Assembly: GCA_964036665.1 (NCBI GenBank)
Contig: OZ038526.1
Span: 4,216,001-4,280,000 of the forward strand
DNA: 64,000 nucleotides
Direction: 5' to 3'
Source: Gordius sp. MW1
Taxonomy: Eukaryota; Nematomorpha; Gordioida; Gordea; Gordiidae
The notes under the pieces are model-generated. The model was not told where the DNA came from, made no database searches, and saw only the letters and a program-made list of their open reading frames with translations. The position numbers and the translations under genes are program-made. Below, in pieces: positions 1 through 13,440 of this stretch; position 1 is the stretch's first letter; each line of letters begins with the position of its first letter.

Positions 1-30
1 GCGCTTAATGAGAATATTCGTGTTTCGCAG

Positions 31-1352
31 TTACTTCGCGCTACTCATCTACAACCAATTCAAGGGGACACACGGACCCAACATGACCTTGAGTCGCCCT
101 CCCACCTCCGTCATACATTCGGTCCAAACTTTTTCGAATCCCGACTCTAGCCCCAAGTTGTCTCGGCAAATTGCGTGTAATGACGAAGTCGTGGCCCTGC
201 TCAATTTCGTCATTTTGCTGGTGAGATCTAACATCCTATTGAACCACGCCTCTCGTAATAAAGGATTGTTATGTGATGCTCTAAATCAAAAGTTGTTACT
301 GCTAAGGCTGTGTCAGATGTGGGCCAACGGCGAAATCCAGGATAGCTTTGAACTTGGGCCGGGCTCTGTTGTGCACGGGCTCGTAACGGATCAGGTCGGC
401 CGTTTGTTGGAGGCGTGCGCCAAAGAAGAAATTTTAATCGACCCTACTCCCGTAGCTTCCTTGACTGAGTGTCCAATTTGTGGGTTAAACGGTTAGTCAA
501 GCAATCAAAATTCGTGCGTAGTTAAGGGCTGGGTTTCGTTTGGTCCCTTTGGTTTTAGTCGACTAAACATAAACAAACCAAAGGTTTTTTGGGCTGTTTA
601 TCTTAGTCGAATCTTTAATCAACTGAAACAAACAAAACCCAGCCGTTTCTATAACACTATTCGTGCGAGATTAATAAATTTACGATTGGATACATTTTAA
701 GACCTTTAAGAACTTGACTCTATCATTAACTTTATTATTTACTTTATACAATAGTTTTTTTTTGTTTTAAGTTGTATGGCATGTAATATTTCTTTTCGTG
801 TAATGTAAAATTAATACAACGAGTTTTTAGTTAATTTGTTGCTTCGTTGTAACATTACGATTATTTGACAATCAACTCATTTAGATACAAAGTTTTCAGC
901 TTTCGCCATGTTTCAATGCGCCAACGAACATCGAATAGGTATGAAATTTTATGTTTCAATTTTTATACTTGTAAATTAACGTTAGGCCTCTGGGTGGCAT
1001 ATTTAAATGATCATTTCATATTTCAATAGAGCGTTGCCCGTACAGTTTTATACCTGTGGTATCTTTCCCCACATTCAAATGCTTAATGTGCTCGTCTTAT
1101 GCTAGGACAGAAATATGTAAACGCAAAATATGGCAAATTGGCAATTTTGTTATATATATATAGAAAATCTAAATGAAAATTATCTCATTATATATGTTAG
1201 ATGATCCTTCGAATCCGTTTTTGGCTTACATCGAGGGGAATATTATGCAATTGGAAGCAATTCCCACAAATGGAGGACATCTATTATGGCCTTACTGCCC
1301 TAAATGCGAAGGGCGCTACCAACTTATTGAAGAAGAAAATATGACAATTTAG
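31..1352 (+). CDS. Probable TFIIIC subunit (GTF3C4/TFIIIC90-like) zinc-binding C-terminus, 5' partial
   Basis: This is the 3' part of a gene entering from the left edge. Exons read as 31-491, 900-938, 1030-1116 and 1201-1352 (TAG at 1350). The split codons all agree: donors GTTAGT at 492, GTATGA at 939 and GTAAAC at 1117, each after one leftover base, and acceptors at 899, 1029 and 1200. About 245 residues are visible. The end carries CPICG, then QCANEHR, RCPYSFIPV, FKCLMC and finally YCPKCEGRY. This order of Cys/His pairs resembles the zinc-binding C-terminus of the TFIIIC 90 kDa subunit (GTF3C4, RNA polymerase III initiation); the identity is inferred from that pattern. The first visible exon may start at 31 after a TTTCGCAG acceptor, or read on from the edge. 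Intron 1 holds a DNA transposon copy. The gene converges with the protease, 155 bp stop to stop. Confidence 0.5.
519..659. mobile_element. Inverted-repeat element, family D copy 1, with 8-bp TSD
   Basis: The ends carry GGCTGGGTTTCGTTTGGTC and its inverted partner GTTTGTTTTGGGTCGG read on the other strand. The element is flanked by a perfect 8-bp direct repeat TTCGTGCG at 511-518 and 660-667. It sits in intron 1 of the TFIIIC-like gene. The 8-bp duplication fits hAT-type (or P-type) transposition. There is no coding capacity. A second copy is at 14511-14685. Confidence 0.75.
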
Positions 1353-1507
1353 CCTATTTCATGATATTTAATTAGCTTATTATTCCAAGCTTATGTTCAA
1401 TCATTATATTTTTTAACGAATTTTAAATTTCGTGTAATATTCTAGTTTCTATGAGATTAAAAAGATAAAATTATTTATATGTACAAGGCTTTATAAAATA
1501 AGTATAA

Positions 1508-2756
1508 TTAATTCGAGGCCATAGTCTCAATTATCCAATCATAGTAATTGGCAACCTTTGTGTACACGCCTGGTTTTTTGCCACACCCCAATCCACCCGA
1601 TGTGAGCCCTTCCAAAATCCATTTGCTACCGTAAATGCACATGAGAGGCCCACCAGAATCTCCCTATTTATCATTTACAAAATTACTTCATTTTAGTATT
1701 CTATTGAGAACTAAAAATACCTGACAACTATCTGTTACGCCTTCTTTAAATCCAGCGCAAATCATATTATTAGTCAAAATTCCGTCGTATATTTGGGTCA
1801 AATTGCATGTTTGTGTAGCCATTACGCCAAAACATACTTGGTTTAAGGCATGTTCTTCACCTTTTCCTATTTATCGTAAATTTCATAATTGTTTTTTTAA
1901 ACTTTTTTTTACTCAATTACAAGTTACCTAATGTTTCTCCCCATCCTGACACGCAGCAGTAAGCTTGTTTGGTCAATGCGCTTGAGTTTGCTTGGACACT
2001 AGCAGGTTGAATCAATTCAGTGTACTTAACCTAACATCAATAACAATATTTAAAATAATTTTTAATGAATGTTTTTTAAATTTCATAAATTTGACAATAA
2101 TATAAAATAAATACATAAAACATTTAAAACGAAATCCGTTAAAAAATAACTGTTCTTATATATAAAATCATCAAGATGGTTTTCTAATGTTACGAAAAAT
2201 ATGGTCAAAAACAGAATTTATTGCAAGAGCTGTTATAAGATTGGTGAGATGTTGGTGTAACTTTAATCATAATACTGCTTATTTTGCCTCACAGTTGAGT
2301 TATGATTTATACCTTTTCGGTCATTTTAATTAATGCCAAATCTGCGTCGTTTTTCTTCAACACACCGTATTGAGGATGAAGTATAAGTTTTGAAAAGAAC
2401 CGGCTCTCAGCTTCTGGTTCAGGCTTCAATTTATGCTGGCGACCAAGGCTAGCTGAATAATACTTGAGGAAAAATCTATTTAAATACATACGGTTAATAA
2501 AGTATTTATAAATAGGACAATTCTGTCTCTTCTAAAGTTTAAAAGGTATCAAATTATGAAAATATTAAAAATGATTTATGCCCTTTGAAACAATGCGCTG
2601 CTGTCAGAATCCAGTGTTCATTTAAAAGGGTTGCGCCGCATATCGGATCTTCATGGAGCCGGATTTGAACGAGCCATGGTACGGTGATGCTTCGAGTTCT
2701 AATACCGGCAACAACCCCTACTGGAGGAGGATTTGTTATACTGGCAATTAACCGAC
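1508..2756 (-). CDS. Trypsin-like secreted serine protease (S1A), 5' exon(s) not found
   Basis: Minus-strand exons are 2756-2582, 2475-2313, 2030-1928, 1866-1721 and 1663-1508 (stop TAA at 1510-1508), giving 246 residues. The catalytic triad is visible: His in TAAHC, Asp in [10 protein letters not shown] and Ser in GDSGGPL. Chymotrypsin-fold cysteines include those in CGATLL, AAHC, CVSGWG, MICAGF and DSCQGDSGG. Asp precedes SCQGDSGG, the S1 position 189, so trypsin-like cleavage after Lys/Arg is predicted. Two oddities are seen. The mature N-terminus reads VVAG after Gly rather than after Arg/Lys, and the usual Trp of the SWG motif is Gly (TSGG). The intron after AAHCFK fits only a GC-AG junction (GC at 2581-2580). 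The signal peptide exon must lie above 2756 but I could not identify it. Family identity is very secure; the start is unknown. Confidence 0.88.
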
Positions 2757-4060
2757 CTATAATATTGGTACAATTTAATTCAACGTTAGATCAAGCAGCA
2801 TTTTGTTACTTAGTTAAAAGGTGAAAGTGGTGTTCCGGACCAAATTAAAGTTTTGTGCTGGCCTGCTCATATTGAGGCCCATAAAACCTTAGTTTACAAA
2901 CAATTAAAATTTTTTTTTCTAATTTCATGTAAATCTAGTAAAATAGCGTTCGTGGAGGGTCGATAATTTAGTTTTCCCAATACCAGCCCCCCTATATTCA
3001 TTTAATTAAATTTTTAAGATTTAATTTTCATTTTTTAATATTCATTTATAAACATAAGGGGTAGCCATTGGGACTTACATATTTAATAAGCAATGTCATT
3101 CGTTGAATAATATTCAATTATACTAATTTTTGTCGATCAAATAGAATTCACTTGCAATATTTGAATGTTATCCAGCTATTTACAATACTTATTTTATTTC
3201 ATTCATCTTCGCAAAATAAGTATTATTTAACTAATGCTAAGTTTTTTTAAATATATGAACTTTTACTTAACGATTAAAAAAAAATTGGATTGTTAAAAGC
3301 TATATTAGATACTTTATGAATTAATAGCATCATTGTAACATCAAATATATTTTTCTTTTATTTTTATTTTTTTTCAACAATTTTTATATAACATCTCTTA
3401 AACTTTATATATAAATATAACATAACATTACCTTTTGATAATAGAACTATCAATAAGAATATACTACCGTACATATGGTTAAGTCTTTTGTTAAAATAAA
3501 ATTAATCGATTAGTGCAATTGTGCACGAGATCTTGAATTTTAAGCCTTAGGACATTTGTCACGTCTAAAACCTAGCACCTGTAATAGATGTGCATTTAAT
3601 TGAACAAATATATGCTAATATTAGAATTCTTGTAATTAACTATATTTTAGAATTTAATGTTTTTAAAACTAAAGCCAAAATTTCACCACAGGCGTTGACT
3701 GTAATTTGTTTTTATACATTTTTACTTATAAATTGTTTTTTATCACTTTAGATATTTGATTTTAAAAATGTGGCATGCTAAGTCTCGGTTTGACGTTCCA
3801 TCCATCCAACCCTTGCCTAAGTTCAAAAATAATATACTAATAAAAATCCATCATAATGTAAATAAGCACGATTAAATTGGTAGCCATCATAATTGCAGTC
3901 TATTTAATCATTTAATAAATTTTAGGTCTATTATCTCTCCAGAAATGTTGTTTCAATTTTTTATTAAAGACGCCATAGCCAAAAAAATTAAATCCTAACA
4001 GCATTAGCCCAGTCTATCCTAATTATTTTCCTAATTACAAAATTCACAATGTATTATAAA
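2757..4060. other. AT-rich non-coding stretch upstream of the protease
   Basis: This should contain the missing signal-peptide exon of the protease, which needs to end with one unpaired base before GT. No exon was convincing. The rest is AT-rich sequence with homopolymer runs and no long open frame. Confidence 0.4.
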
Positions 4061-4702
4061 TAGAGCCCTGCAAAATGAAATTTCATTGGCCCAAGCCCGA
4101 CTTCTCAAATTTTATTTTGCCCGAGCCCGAAAGACTTTTTTATTTTTGGCCCGAGCACAGGTCCGACCCGATTTTTCAAATATATTTTTTGAAAATTATT
4201 TTACCAGCTAAATATAAAATGCATTAGATTGTTATTACACACAATTATTACACACAATTAGGATAAGTTTGTAAAAAATCCATTTTCACTCGTTAAAATT
4301 TATTCAGCTAATAATTTAGAGCGAAAAAAATAAATTTATAAAATATAATTTTAATAGCTTCAAATAAAAAACTTTTTGAAATATTTACCTATCTAATTTC
4401 TAGAGTTCTAGCAGCTACTATAAATCTATTTAAATACTAGAATTGAATTTGCAATTCAGGTAAGCTGAAGTTTGGAAGCTGTATTATGTACGCTGTGCGA
4501 AGATAATTATTTAATGTTAAGTTGAGTTTATTTAATATTTTATAAAAGATTAATTTGCTTAATGTCAATCCAGGCCGGGCCTCGGGTCGGGCCGCCTTAC
4601 CGAGCCCGAGGCCCAATTATTTTATCAAAGTCTGCCCGGGTCGGCCTTAAACCCTTTCAGGCAGGATCGGATAGGGCTTCGGGCGGCCCGCGCAGGGCTC
4701 TA
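4061..4702. mobile_element. GC-rich hAT-like element, family C copy 1, with 8-bp TSD
   Basis: A 642-bp element with ends TAGAGCCCTGC and GCAGGGCTCTA. A perfect 8-bp duplication ATTATAAA lies at 4053-4060 and 4703-4710. The subterminal regions consist of GGGCCGGGC/GCCCGAGCCCG-type repeats facing each other, and the middle is AT-rich. The open frame across 4562-4987 is a by-product of the GC-rich repeat and is not a gene. Confidence 0.8.
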
Positions 4703-5746
4703 ATTATAAACCGTGTTATGTGCATAGTAAAAATGAATATTCTCAATTATCACAAGTCTTGCATTGGCATGGCAAGGGGTAGACAAGGAGGGTCGAGTAC
4801 CCCCCCCCCTTTATTATTCAAAACAGATGGGCTATTTAAGACTTTTAAACTTAATTTAAACTTATTTATCGTTTATTGTACCGGACAAAAAAGGTATGTC
4901 TATACAACAAATACATATGCAATTTCTATTCCTACGTATATATATGCTCGGGGTAACTTTTGTGAGTACTGTATTAAACAGGGGTAGGTATTTGTCATTT
5001 TGTTGTACATTTTTTATCCCAAAAACTCTACTACAATGCAAATAGTTATTTTGACTAGACGACGCTACCAAAGAACACACATAAATTATGTCAACTTTCA
5101 AAGTACATAATGTGTGAGTCTATAAATATGACGATTTTTTGGAGAAAAAATTGAGATCTTGCGTCTCTTCGAGGCCCAAACCGCATACCTTTTGGCGACC
5201 AAATCTCGTTATCACTTTAAAGTTGGGTGTCTATAATAAGGATAATTTATAGAGGATACATAAAAGGTCGAGGGAAAATGTCTTTAGTTGCTTACAAAAA
5301 CTAACAAAGAATATATATTATTATGATAGCTATTAAAGCAACATCGAGTTTTTATTTGAAGTTAGTTATAACAAAAAAAACCTTTTAAGACGCAATCTGT
5401 CACACTCACACTATTTGTAAGTAACAACCTCCATTCTCAAATAATATCTTAGTATGCTACTATACCAAAATGACAAATTACATTTCTAAAAACTCTCGTT
5501 ATTTATCCTGCCTTTACCAATCGCACAAAAGCTAATATTATATTTAATCATTTGTTATAATAAATTATATGTAAACTTTATCAATCTGTTCTAGATTTAA
5601 GAATTATTTAAGTTTACAACTGCTAAGTAATTTATGCTTATATGTTTCTAAATTTTCAATAAATTTTCTATATTAAAGTCATCTTTATACAATATCTAGT
5701 TTTATTAACTCGATGAATATATTAACAAATTGCAGATGTACATAAG

Positions 5747-5829
5747 CCTGGGCGTAGCCTTCAACAAATTTTTGGACTTAGAGGGGGGCAGCCGCCCCTC
5801 TCTGCTTCCCCCCCTTGGCTACGCCCATT
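5747..5829. mobile_element. Family A inverted-repeat element, short copy
   Basis: Ends CCTGGGCGTAGCC and GGCTACGCCCAT enclose a GGGGGGCAGCCGCCCC core. The flanks TACATAAG and TATTTAAG agree at 6 of 8 positions, as an aged 8-bp duplication would. Confidence 0.65.
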
Positions 5830-8004
5830 TATTTAAGATATGTCTCCAAAAAAATTATAGATGTTTTATTAACTAAATTTATATTATAGCTCGCTCTTAG
5901 AGTCCACTTAAATGATCGAACAATAAAAGGAGAGCTAGGGAACAGATAATAGTTTGTAGGTATTTTGGGGGATTTATGTAGGTGGAATGAGAGCTAAAGA
6001 AAAAAAACTGCGAAATCTCAGGCTGCAATCCATTATTTATATATCATTTGAAAAAAATTAAATTGAATTTTACGAGTGGGATAAAAGTGTGTGGAATTTC
6101 TGTCAATCCTAGTTCATTTTACTTTAACCAAAAAAAATAAATCACATAACGACATCACAACAAGTGTCATTCCTGTAAGACAAATACAATTAATATTATT
6201 TTTAATCAAAATATGTAATTTTTTCTTGTTACCGCACCTCCGCTATACCTAGGCTTAAGGATTAAGTGGCGTTTGAAATGTCATTAATATATCAATGCGA
6301 TGAATCAAATTTAGGTGGCTATACTTGGTTTAATCATATTTTTTGTTTATATATAAAAGAAACACAAATATATATGGCTTTAATGAGTGACTCCGTGAAT
6401 CAAATCTTTTTATTTTGTTAGTCAAAACAATAAAATAATTGATATAATATTAAATTACTACTTAGTATTTTTTACTTTAATGTTACTTTTTTCAGGCAAA
6501 GCATTACCGATTTTCAATCTCTATCCCTAGAGATTTCAAAGTGTGTTTCTCTGTGTTTAGATTTGTTTTAGTGTCCTTAAAATTAAATAAAAAAAACATA
6601 TTGCCTCGACATTTGGAAGATAGCTCTAATTAGACGGCTTTATTTTTATAAACGTAAAGTTTGAATATATATATGGCATATAATATGCTTGAAGAATTGG
6701 CTATCAAATATTAAATATTTATTTGCCTAGTGGGGCAATTTTTTAAAGTAATTTTAATGCATTACACTTAATATTGTTCAACTTTAAAGGTTTATTAAAT
6801 TCGTTTTTTTACCTATACTAAAACAATTTTTAATACAATTTGTTTCATAGCTGGTCGTTATAATTTTAAATAAAATCTTGATAAAAAAACGAGGTAAAGT
6901 CAAATTAACGATACATTTACATACTTCGTTTCGTTAATCGCCCGCATAAGCATGAGTCCCTTTAATATTTTGTAGCGGACAATATGAAAAGGATATAGGG
7001 GATGGAAAAAGCTTAACTAACTATGATAAATTATTATCAATTCACACATCATTTTGAAACCTCTACATGATTTATGGCTTCGCCTTAAGTGCTATTTGTT
7101 TTATCTTTTATTTCTTCTAAATTTTAACTTAATCCCATGAATTAGCTAATAATATGTGCTTATAAATCCATTGTTGCACCAAGTGCGACTGCATTATTGG
7201 TTGTTGTTCCTTTTCATTTAGGCGCCGACTATAGCTCGTGTTAATTTTTTAAACCAATTTAATCTCCGTGCCACAGTAGACGCTATCTTTTAAATAATTT
7301 TGTCGTCCTCCATCGTATGTTGTTAATTAAATACCGTACCGAGTTAAGCTTATAATGTGTAAAACCGTAGGCTAATAAAAGCTGTTACCTTTTTCAATTT
7401 TAAATATTTATTTAGATGTACTTAGTTAGTTTTTCAGAGAATTAACCCTAATGATAAAGTGCCAAGTTTAAAAAAAGAAAGGGTAGGCGAAACATTTAAT
7501 TCTTTGTTCTCCTAAAACCATAAGGGCGCCTCAAACCCATCCTTTGGTTATAAAAACATATTAAATAGCTTAGTAGATTGGGAATGTGCTTTGTGAGGGT
7601 TCTTAAAGTCGAAAAAGGCGTTAAAAATAAGGGGCAGGGTAATCCAAAACGATCTATAGATAAATAAAGTTTAATGCAAAAACAATGTATTTTATATTAG
7701 GAGGAGTGTAGTATTCCTCCTCAACGGGAAGATTGATGGGGTTTGATATGCTGTAGAAAGTTTGAAATTTGTAATAAGGCCCTGCCTGATATAACAAAAA
7801 AGCGTATTGTTAGAACAACGGTAAAAATCGGATGTTTGCTCGCTTTATTAGGTATGTGGCGTCCTCCGATAGCTCCGTATAAACGGAAGACTGGCGGGTT
7901 TTAAATGATTTTACATTAAATCTAATAAAACTGCCGCGTGTTTTGCATTCAATGACCCCTCTGAAATCCCATCTTTTTTTTCCACTTCGAATTTCCCAAA
8001 TCTT

Positions 8005-8141
8005 TAATTCCATTTACGAAAAAAAAATTTTCATTGCAAAAACATTAAAAATTAAAAAAATTTGGTTTGCCCCCCTCTAATTGAACTTTTAAATGTTTTG
8101 GTTCCCCCCCCCCTCTAATCCAAAACCTGGCTACGCCCATG
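8005..8141. mobile_element. Family A element, left end lost
   Basis: The right end CCTGGCTACGCCCATG and the C-rich inner part are intact. The left terminus is missing or too diverged to see. Confidence 0.6.
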
Positions 8142-8261
8142 ATTGCATTTAATATTGCCAAACAGCCAGAGTATATGAAACATTAAATTACTATTGCTAA
8201 ACTTGATATTAGATTAAACATCACTTTTCGGTTAATCAAGGTTAAAGCCATATGGCCATCT

Positions 8262-8430
8262 GATCTGCGTAGCCAGCATTGAGATAGAGGGGGGCAATAA
8301 TGATTTAGGAAGGGGCAAAATGATCATTTTTTGAATTTTTAGCCATAATTTCAATAAATTTTAACAAATTTTTGGGTTTAGAGGGGGGCAGCCGCCCCTC
8401 CCTGCCCCCCCCCCCTTGGCTACGCACATG
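8262..8430. mobile_element. Family A element
   Basis: The left end GATCTGCGTAGCCAGC and right end TTGGCTACGCACATG match the family ends with substitutions. The core includes GAGGGGGGCAGCCGCCCCTC. No clear duplication remains. Confidence 0.6.
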
Positions 8431-11400
8431 CATATGACAATAAGGTGCACTCCGTCAAATATATATAAGAATAGTAGACATATACTTATTAGGTTCTTTA
8501 AAAGTTTTGTACGAAATTTTTACCTTGTTCTGCAAGACCATGAGTTATCATATCCCCTGGCTTAATATCGATCCCTTTATTAAAAATTTAAATTTTAGAA
8601 AAATTAACAAAGCAATACAAACTACGCATTTTAATCTAGATCGTCAGCTGCCCCATTTTTTACTCCCTTTTATAAAAATTAATAAAAAATTAGTATAAAA
8701 TTAGGGGCTTATAATATACTTTAGTTTCTTAGAGATCTGCCTTAACATGAACGTGGTCAGAATATTAATTAATGGGCGATAAAGAAGCTGGTCATTAATA
8801 ATGGGGGGGGGGGGGGGGGGGTAAAATGGTAATTATTATTTTGAAACACAACCCTAATATGAAAATCCAAATTTTAAATCAAAGGGGGTGGAAAGAGGAC
8901 TTCTGTTGCCTTTACTGTTTACCCCTGATTACAAAAAACCTAAATTTATAAAATCATATTATGTTAGCATAACATGATTGGCACTAAACTAACCTTAATG
9001 CATTGAGCGCTTCAAAAATATTGGTGCCTGCTAGTAATATAAATCAGATCAAAAAAACAAAGGGCGCGAGCCCAATTTGTAGTCAAAAAATCTAGACTTT
9101 TGATGGTCAGACGTTAAATTCCTCCAACCCCTTGCAATGAATAGCTTGGAATTTGCGGTGCAAAGCTTATGAACCATAATTAAAGAGCGCCTGGCTGGGC
9201 AACAAATGATATTCCAACATGACAGGTGTACAATAGGCTTAAAAATTTGAAAGATACATAATTTTTCCATTTTTTTATTGAACAAAATCTTATGATTTGA
9301 ATTGAAGTTAATAAAAATCTAATGGTGGGTATAAAAAAGTTCTAAAGTGGTATGGCATATTGAATTTAGAATATACAGCTTCACTGATAGCCAGGGATAG
9401 GCATGAAATCCTAGTCCTAAATCCAATTTTATTTTTAAAACAAATTAAAAATTTCAATAAATTATAATTCCCTCTTCCTTAAATCATTATAACCCTTTTG
9501 CCCCTCCCCAATTCAGATCCTGGTGACGCTCATATGATTTCAAAATTTAAATTTGTGTGCCTTTATTTGAATATATAGATAAATATAGGTATGAATTTAG
9601 GTTATAATACAATAGAAGTACGATTCGACCATTTAGTAATAGAAACTGTATCCATTACCAATTTATATGTTTTAAATGGTTGAACCCCATAGCATAACAA
9701 TAAAACTCCAATATTTGAACCTTACAAGTTAGTTTTTTTTAGCAAAAAACAATAATTTATTCAAGTAATTAAAGGTAGGTCAAACTTAAGATTAAGTCGT
9801 TAATTGATGACTTATAGCTTCATCCATTATTTACGGGACGAGGGCCCGTTAGGTGAAGAACGTCGGCATGTGCTATTAATCAAGGGAATCATGATAATTA
9901 AACTAATCCATCATCCGACAAATAGCGAATGCGTCCCCCCTTTTAACAAAAGGAAAGTATCAACATACATTCCTCGTGGCTCGATTGTGTGCCGTAAGTA
10001 AATCGGGTTATAATTCACTGCGATTTACTTCATAATTTGTGTTTGTTTAGTAGGTGAGAGAGGGAAAAAGGGAAGAAGTCTGATCGATGAACATCATAAT
10101 TTATATAAGTTTTCTTTACCCCCCTTCCCCCTTCCGCCCCCCCCCCGTTTTCCTTGCATAATGTTGGTAACGATTGGCCGTGATAATAATCAGGGACGAC
10201 GACACGTATAAATGCATAAATTAGAAATCGAACTACGAGTAGCTCTCCTTAAACGCTCATTACTAAGGCCAGAGATTAAGTAAGAAAAAAGTGGGAATTG
10301 CATAATTGAGAAAAAAAATTGTAACATTAGTACAAAGGGGGCAGCGTGTTTTGGTTAGAGGGACCAAACCTCAAAGGCCTTGACCAGTCCCATCCCTTGC
10401 CGCATGGAATGTCGCTCCTAAACTTCGATTATTCTGTGAACTTCAATCGTAATTTTTTAAACGTCGTGAAGAAGGATAAATTTACATAAATCAACACATG
10501 GCTCCCCCTTTTTCATTTCGTGTCACAATTTAAGAGGTCGATATGATTTAGTTGCTTCGTTCCATCAGTTGGTTGTTTGGTTAGCTCTGATATACGCGCT
10601 AAGCATATTCAGGAGATCAAGCGATTTGTGATTGACCTGGCCTGAGAGAATTTTCAAATTTAAATGAAAAAATAAGTAAATAAATTTTGGTGAGATTTAC
10701 TGTAGCCAATATCGAAATAATTTGTTTATTACGACATCAAAGGTGGTTTATATACGTTGGAAAAGCCTAATAGCGCTTCATACACAAATCCTTAGCAAAT
10801 AGAGCGTGATTAAGCGCTCAATTTAGGGAAAGCTAATTATTCCATTAAATTTTCCATTTATGCTCAAAGTCCCAGCCAGAGTCGATTAGCATTTTGTGAG
10901 TCAATTTTAATTATGCGGCAGTAGTCTGAGAAGAAGGTATTACAGGAGAGAATTAGTTGGCTAATTACACCAAAAATTAAATAACTTTTTTAATCATTTT
11001 TTTTCTCTTCCTTTCCCCCCAGCTTTTACAGTTCCCCCTTTTCACATTATTATTACAAATCGATAAGTACTAAGTTGTAATTATATAATTTACCTAAAAA
11101 AATTCTTATTACCTGATTATGACCCTACCCACCACGACAAACCTTCTTATCCCCACCCCCGATAAGTTAAATTATATGAAAATAAGTAGACGCATTTGTT
11201 ACACCACCTTTTAAACAAACAACGGCAACGGGTCTTGTGCTTGATATACCATTATACGTGTAAAACAAACTCCTTGGGGTGTCGCGCGCGGAATTGAAGA
11301 AAATTGTCAAAATTTCTCCAAAAATCCTATAGATAAATACATAATCCAAAACGATAGTTTTCTTTGTACTTTTTACTCAACATCCCTAATCGTCTTTCAA

Positions 11401-12522
11401 TTCTTAAATATTTAGACTTGAGGGACTAAGCCATTTTATCGATGATTGCCCATCTCTATTCTCAATAATTTCGGGGTGAATAACGTATTACACATCTTGG
11501 GTACCCCACCCCCACATATTTTACCCCACCCTTCGTATTAAAAAAAACTTTGTTTCGGCTGTTACATGGCAACCGTTTAGCTTGAACGGAGGTGGATTGT
11601 ATATAAATAACGACCCTCTCGATAAATAGCTACGTTGCTACAGTAAAACTTTTTAATGTCGCTCCCCTTTAATCTAAACCCTACATAAAAGCCCAAAAAA
11701 TTAAATATTTTATTATTACTGATAACATAATCAGCCCAAATCTTTTCACAATCCTTTAAATGCAAAACAAGCTCCATCTTCGACTCCTTTCCCCCTCTCT
11801 TTAAAGATTTTCTACGTATTTGTCTTAAAGTAAGATCTTATACAATTTTGACTTCCCATATCATCATTTACTTCATTACCGGGATTTCTTATTTACTCTA
11901 ATTCTCCATCTAGTCAAAACTTTCGGCAGTTCTACACGTTTGGTTAATGGGAAAACCATCATGTTCGAATCTTGGATATTTTATTGACCCGAGAATACGT
12001 TTGATTCCCAAAAATTAAGGTAACTCGTATTGAATATTATATTTTTACATTCGGTCATTTCCAAATTAGTTTTAATAAATTATTTTCTTTTTATCTTCAA
12101 ATTACAATGTGCGAGATACTGGCATTTTTATTTATCGATTTAAGTTTTTAATATTTTATTTTACCAACAAGAGTTTTCAAATTGTTTTGTCGGTACATTT
12201 TAATTTATTGCTACAATTCTATTTTTATAGCGATTTTATACTAATAAGCCAAGACTCATCTAGAATGCATTTTAAATAGTTAACTAATAAAAATCCTTTA
12301 CTGTGCCTAATATCTTATAACCCCTAAGAAAAGTATTGACCAAAACCCTCATGTTTTCATATCAGCATATTGAAATAATTTGTATAAAGTACCGCCAACA
12401 ACACTTTTATACTTTTTATTTATTGGAAGTGAAACCTTGAATTTATTTATTTTTTCCCGATGCCTTTAGTTTTTAAAACTAGAATCCCTTATAAAAAAAT
12501 ATCCGATTCAGTTTTAACAAAA

Positions 12523-12777
12523 CAGGCGCCTAGCCAGGATTTTCACAAAAGGGGGGGATTTCTGGCAAAAAAAAATTTTACAACGCATTTTGTCAAAAAT
12601 TAAATCAAATTAAATTAGATGTATATATTATGTTTCTAGGTTTTTATAAGTGTCTTAATGTCTTTGATGTAACTAAACTATAATATTTTAACCCATTTTA
12701 TTTAGTTATTAATCAAAAAATCGGGGGGGGGGGGAATTTCCCGTTTCTCCCTCCCCCACCCCTCATTTACGCCACTG
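12523..12777. mobile_element. Family B element, copy 1, with perfect 8-bp TSD
   Basis: The left end is CAGGCGCCTAGCCAGGATTT and the right end is ATTTACGCCACTG. The perfect duplication TAACAAAA lies at 12515-12522 and 12778-12785. CAG...CTG ends with an 8-bp duplication are typical of hAT elements. The copy at 24046-24285 shares both ends. Confidence 0.8.
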
Positions 12778-13440
12778 TAACAAAATATTAATAAATCTTG
12801 ATAATTTTCATTACTCAACAAGGTTTTTAAAAGTATATTTTTGAAAAAAACTAATTTTTCTTCATATCATGTTTTTTAAAGGACTATTGCTTCCTTTTCT
12901 AAATTAAGAATGTCCCGATAATTTAAGTGAATGGGTGGGGGTGGGACAGAATGTCGATCTTAGTTTACCATAAGCGATGATTACAATTTCGTTATGTTAC
13001 CATACCAGGTTCATTCCCCACCAATTATCCCTCTATTAAAATATACGGATCCTATATAAAGAGGGGACGAGGTGTCCTTAATCATTTTTTGCTCTTACAG
13101 TCAGGTCGGGTCTCGTAGGTTCAAACCATGGTTAAAACTTTTGGAAGGGGCCAAAGGGGGGGGGGGCACGTGGATTACGCTTTAGTTTGTTAACCTAAGT
13201 CCAGAGGAGCAGGATTGTGGGGATCAATCATATATCTTCTATATGTATATAATATATATACATAGTTTTGGTTTGGCAAGGGACAATGACAAATTAGAAA
13301 TATCAGCGTTTTTACACGCGCGCCGCACCCTTAATTTAATTAGGGGCCCTCGGTCGTTCGTTTTAATAAATTTTGGCCGATAACAAGCGAACCGCGATAG
13401 GGATGATATATCCATTTCCTTATTATACCCAGCGGTATTA

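Larger units (their letters stand above)
4703..13440. other. Gene-poor intergenic DNA with scattered transposon copies
   Basis: No exon with family resemblance was seen on either strand. The stretch is AT-rich, with family A element copies at 5747-5829, about 8005-8141 and 8262-8430, a degenerate one near 9380-9535, and a family B element at 12523-12777. The part from 9.8 to 12.3 kb has fewer repeats and could hold regulatory DNA, but nothing specific was recognised. Confidence 0.5.

Noticed and set aside
4562..4987. Open frame of 141 codons on the plus strand
   Set aside because: Its first third is the GC-rich subterminal array of the 4061-4702 element, and it runs past the element boundary into unrelated DNA.
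8804..8821. Long G run considered as an assembly artefact
   Set aside because: Similar runs recur in a consistent place within family A elements, so most appear real, though exact lengths are unreliable.
9804..10001. Open frame ending at a GTAAGT, considered as an exon
   Set aside because: No conserved motif and no partner exon in matching phase was found on either side.
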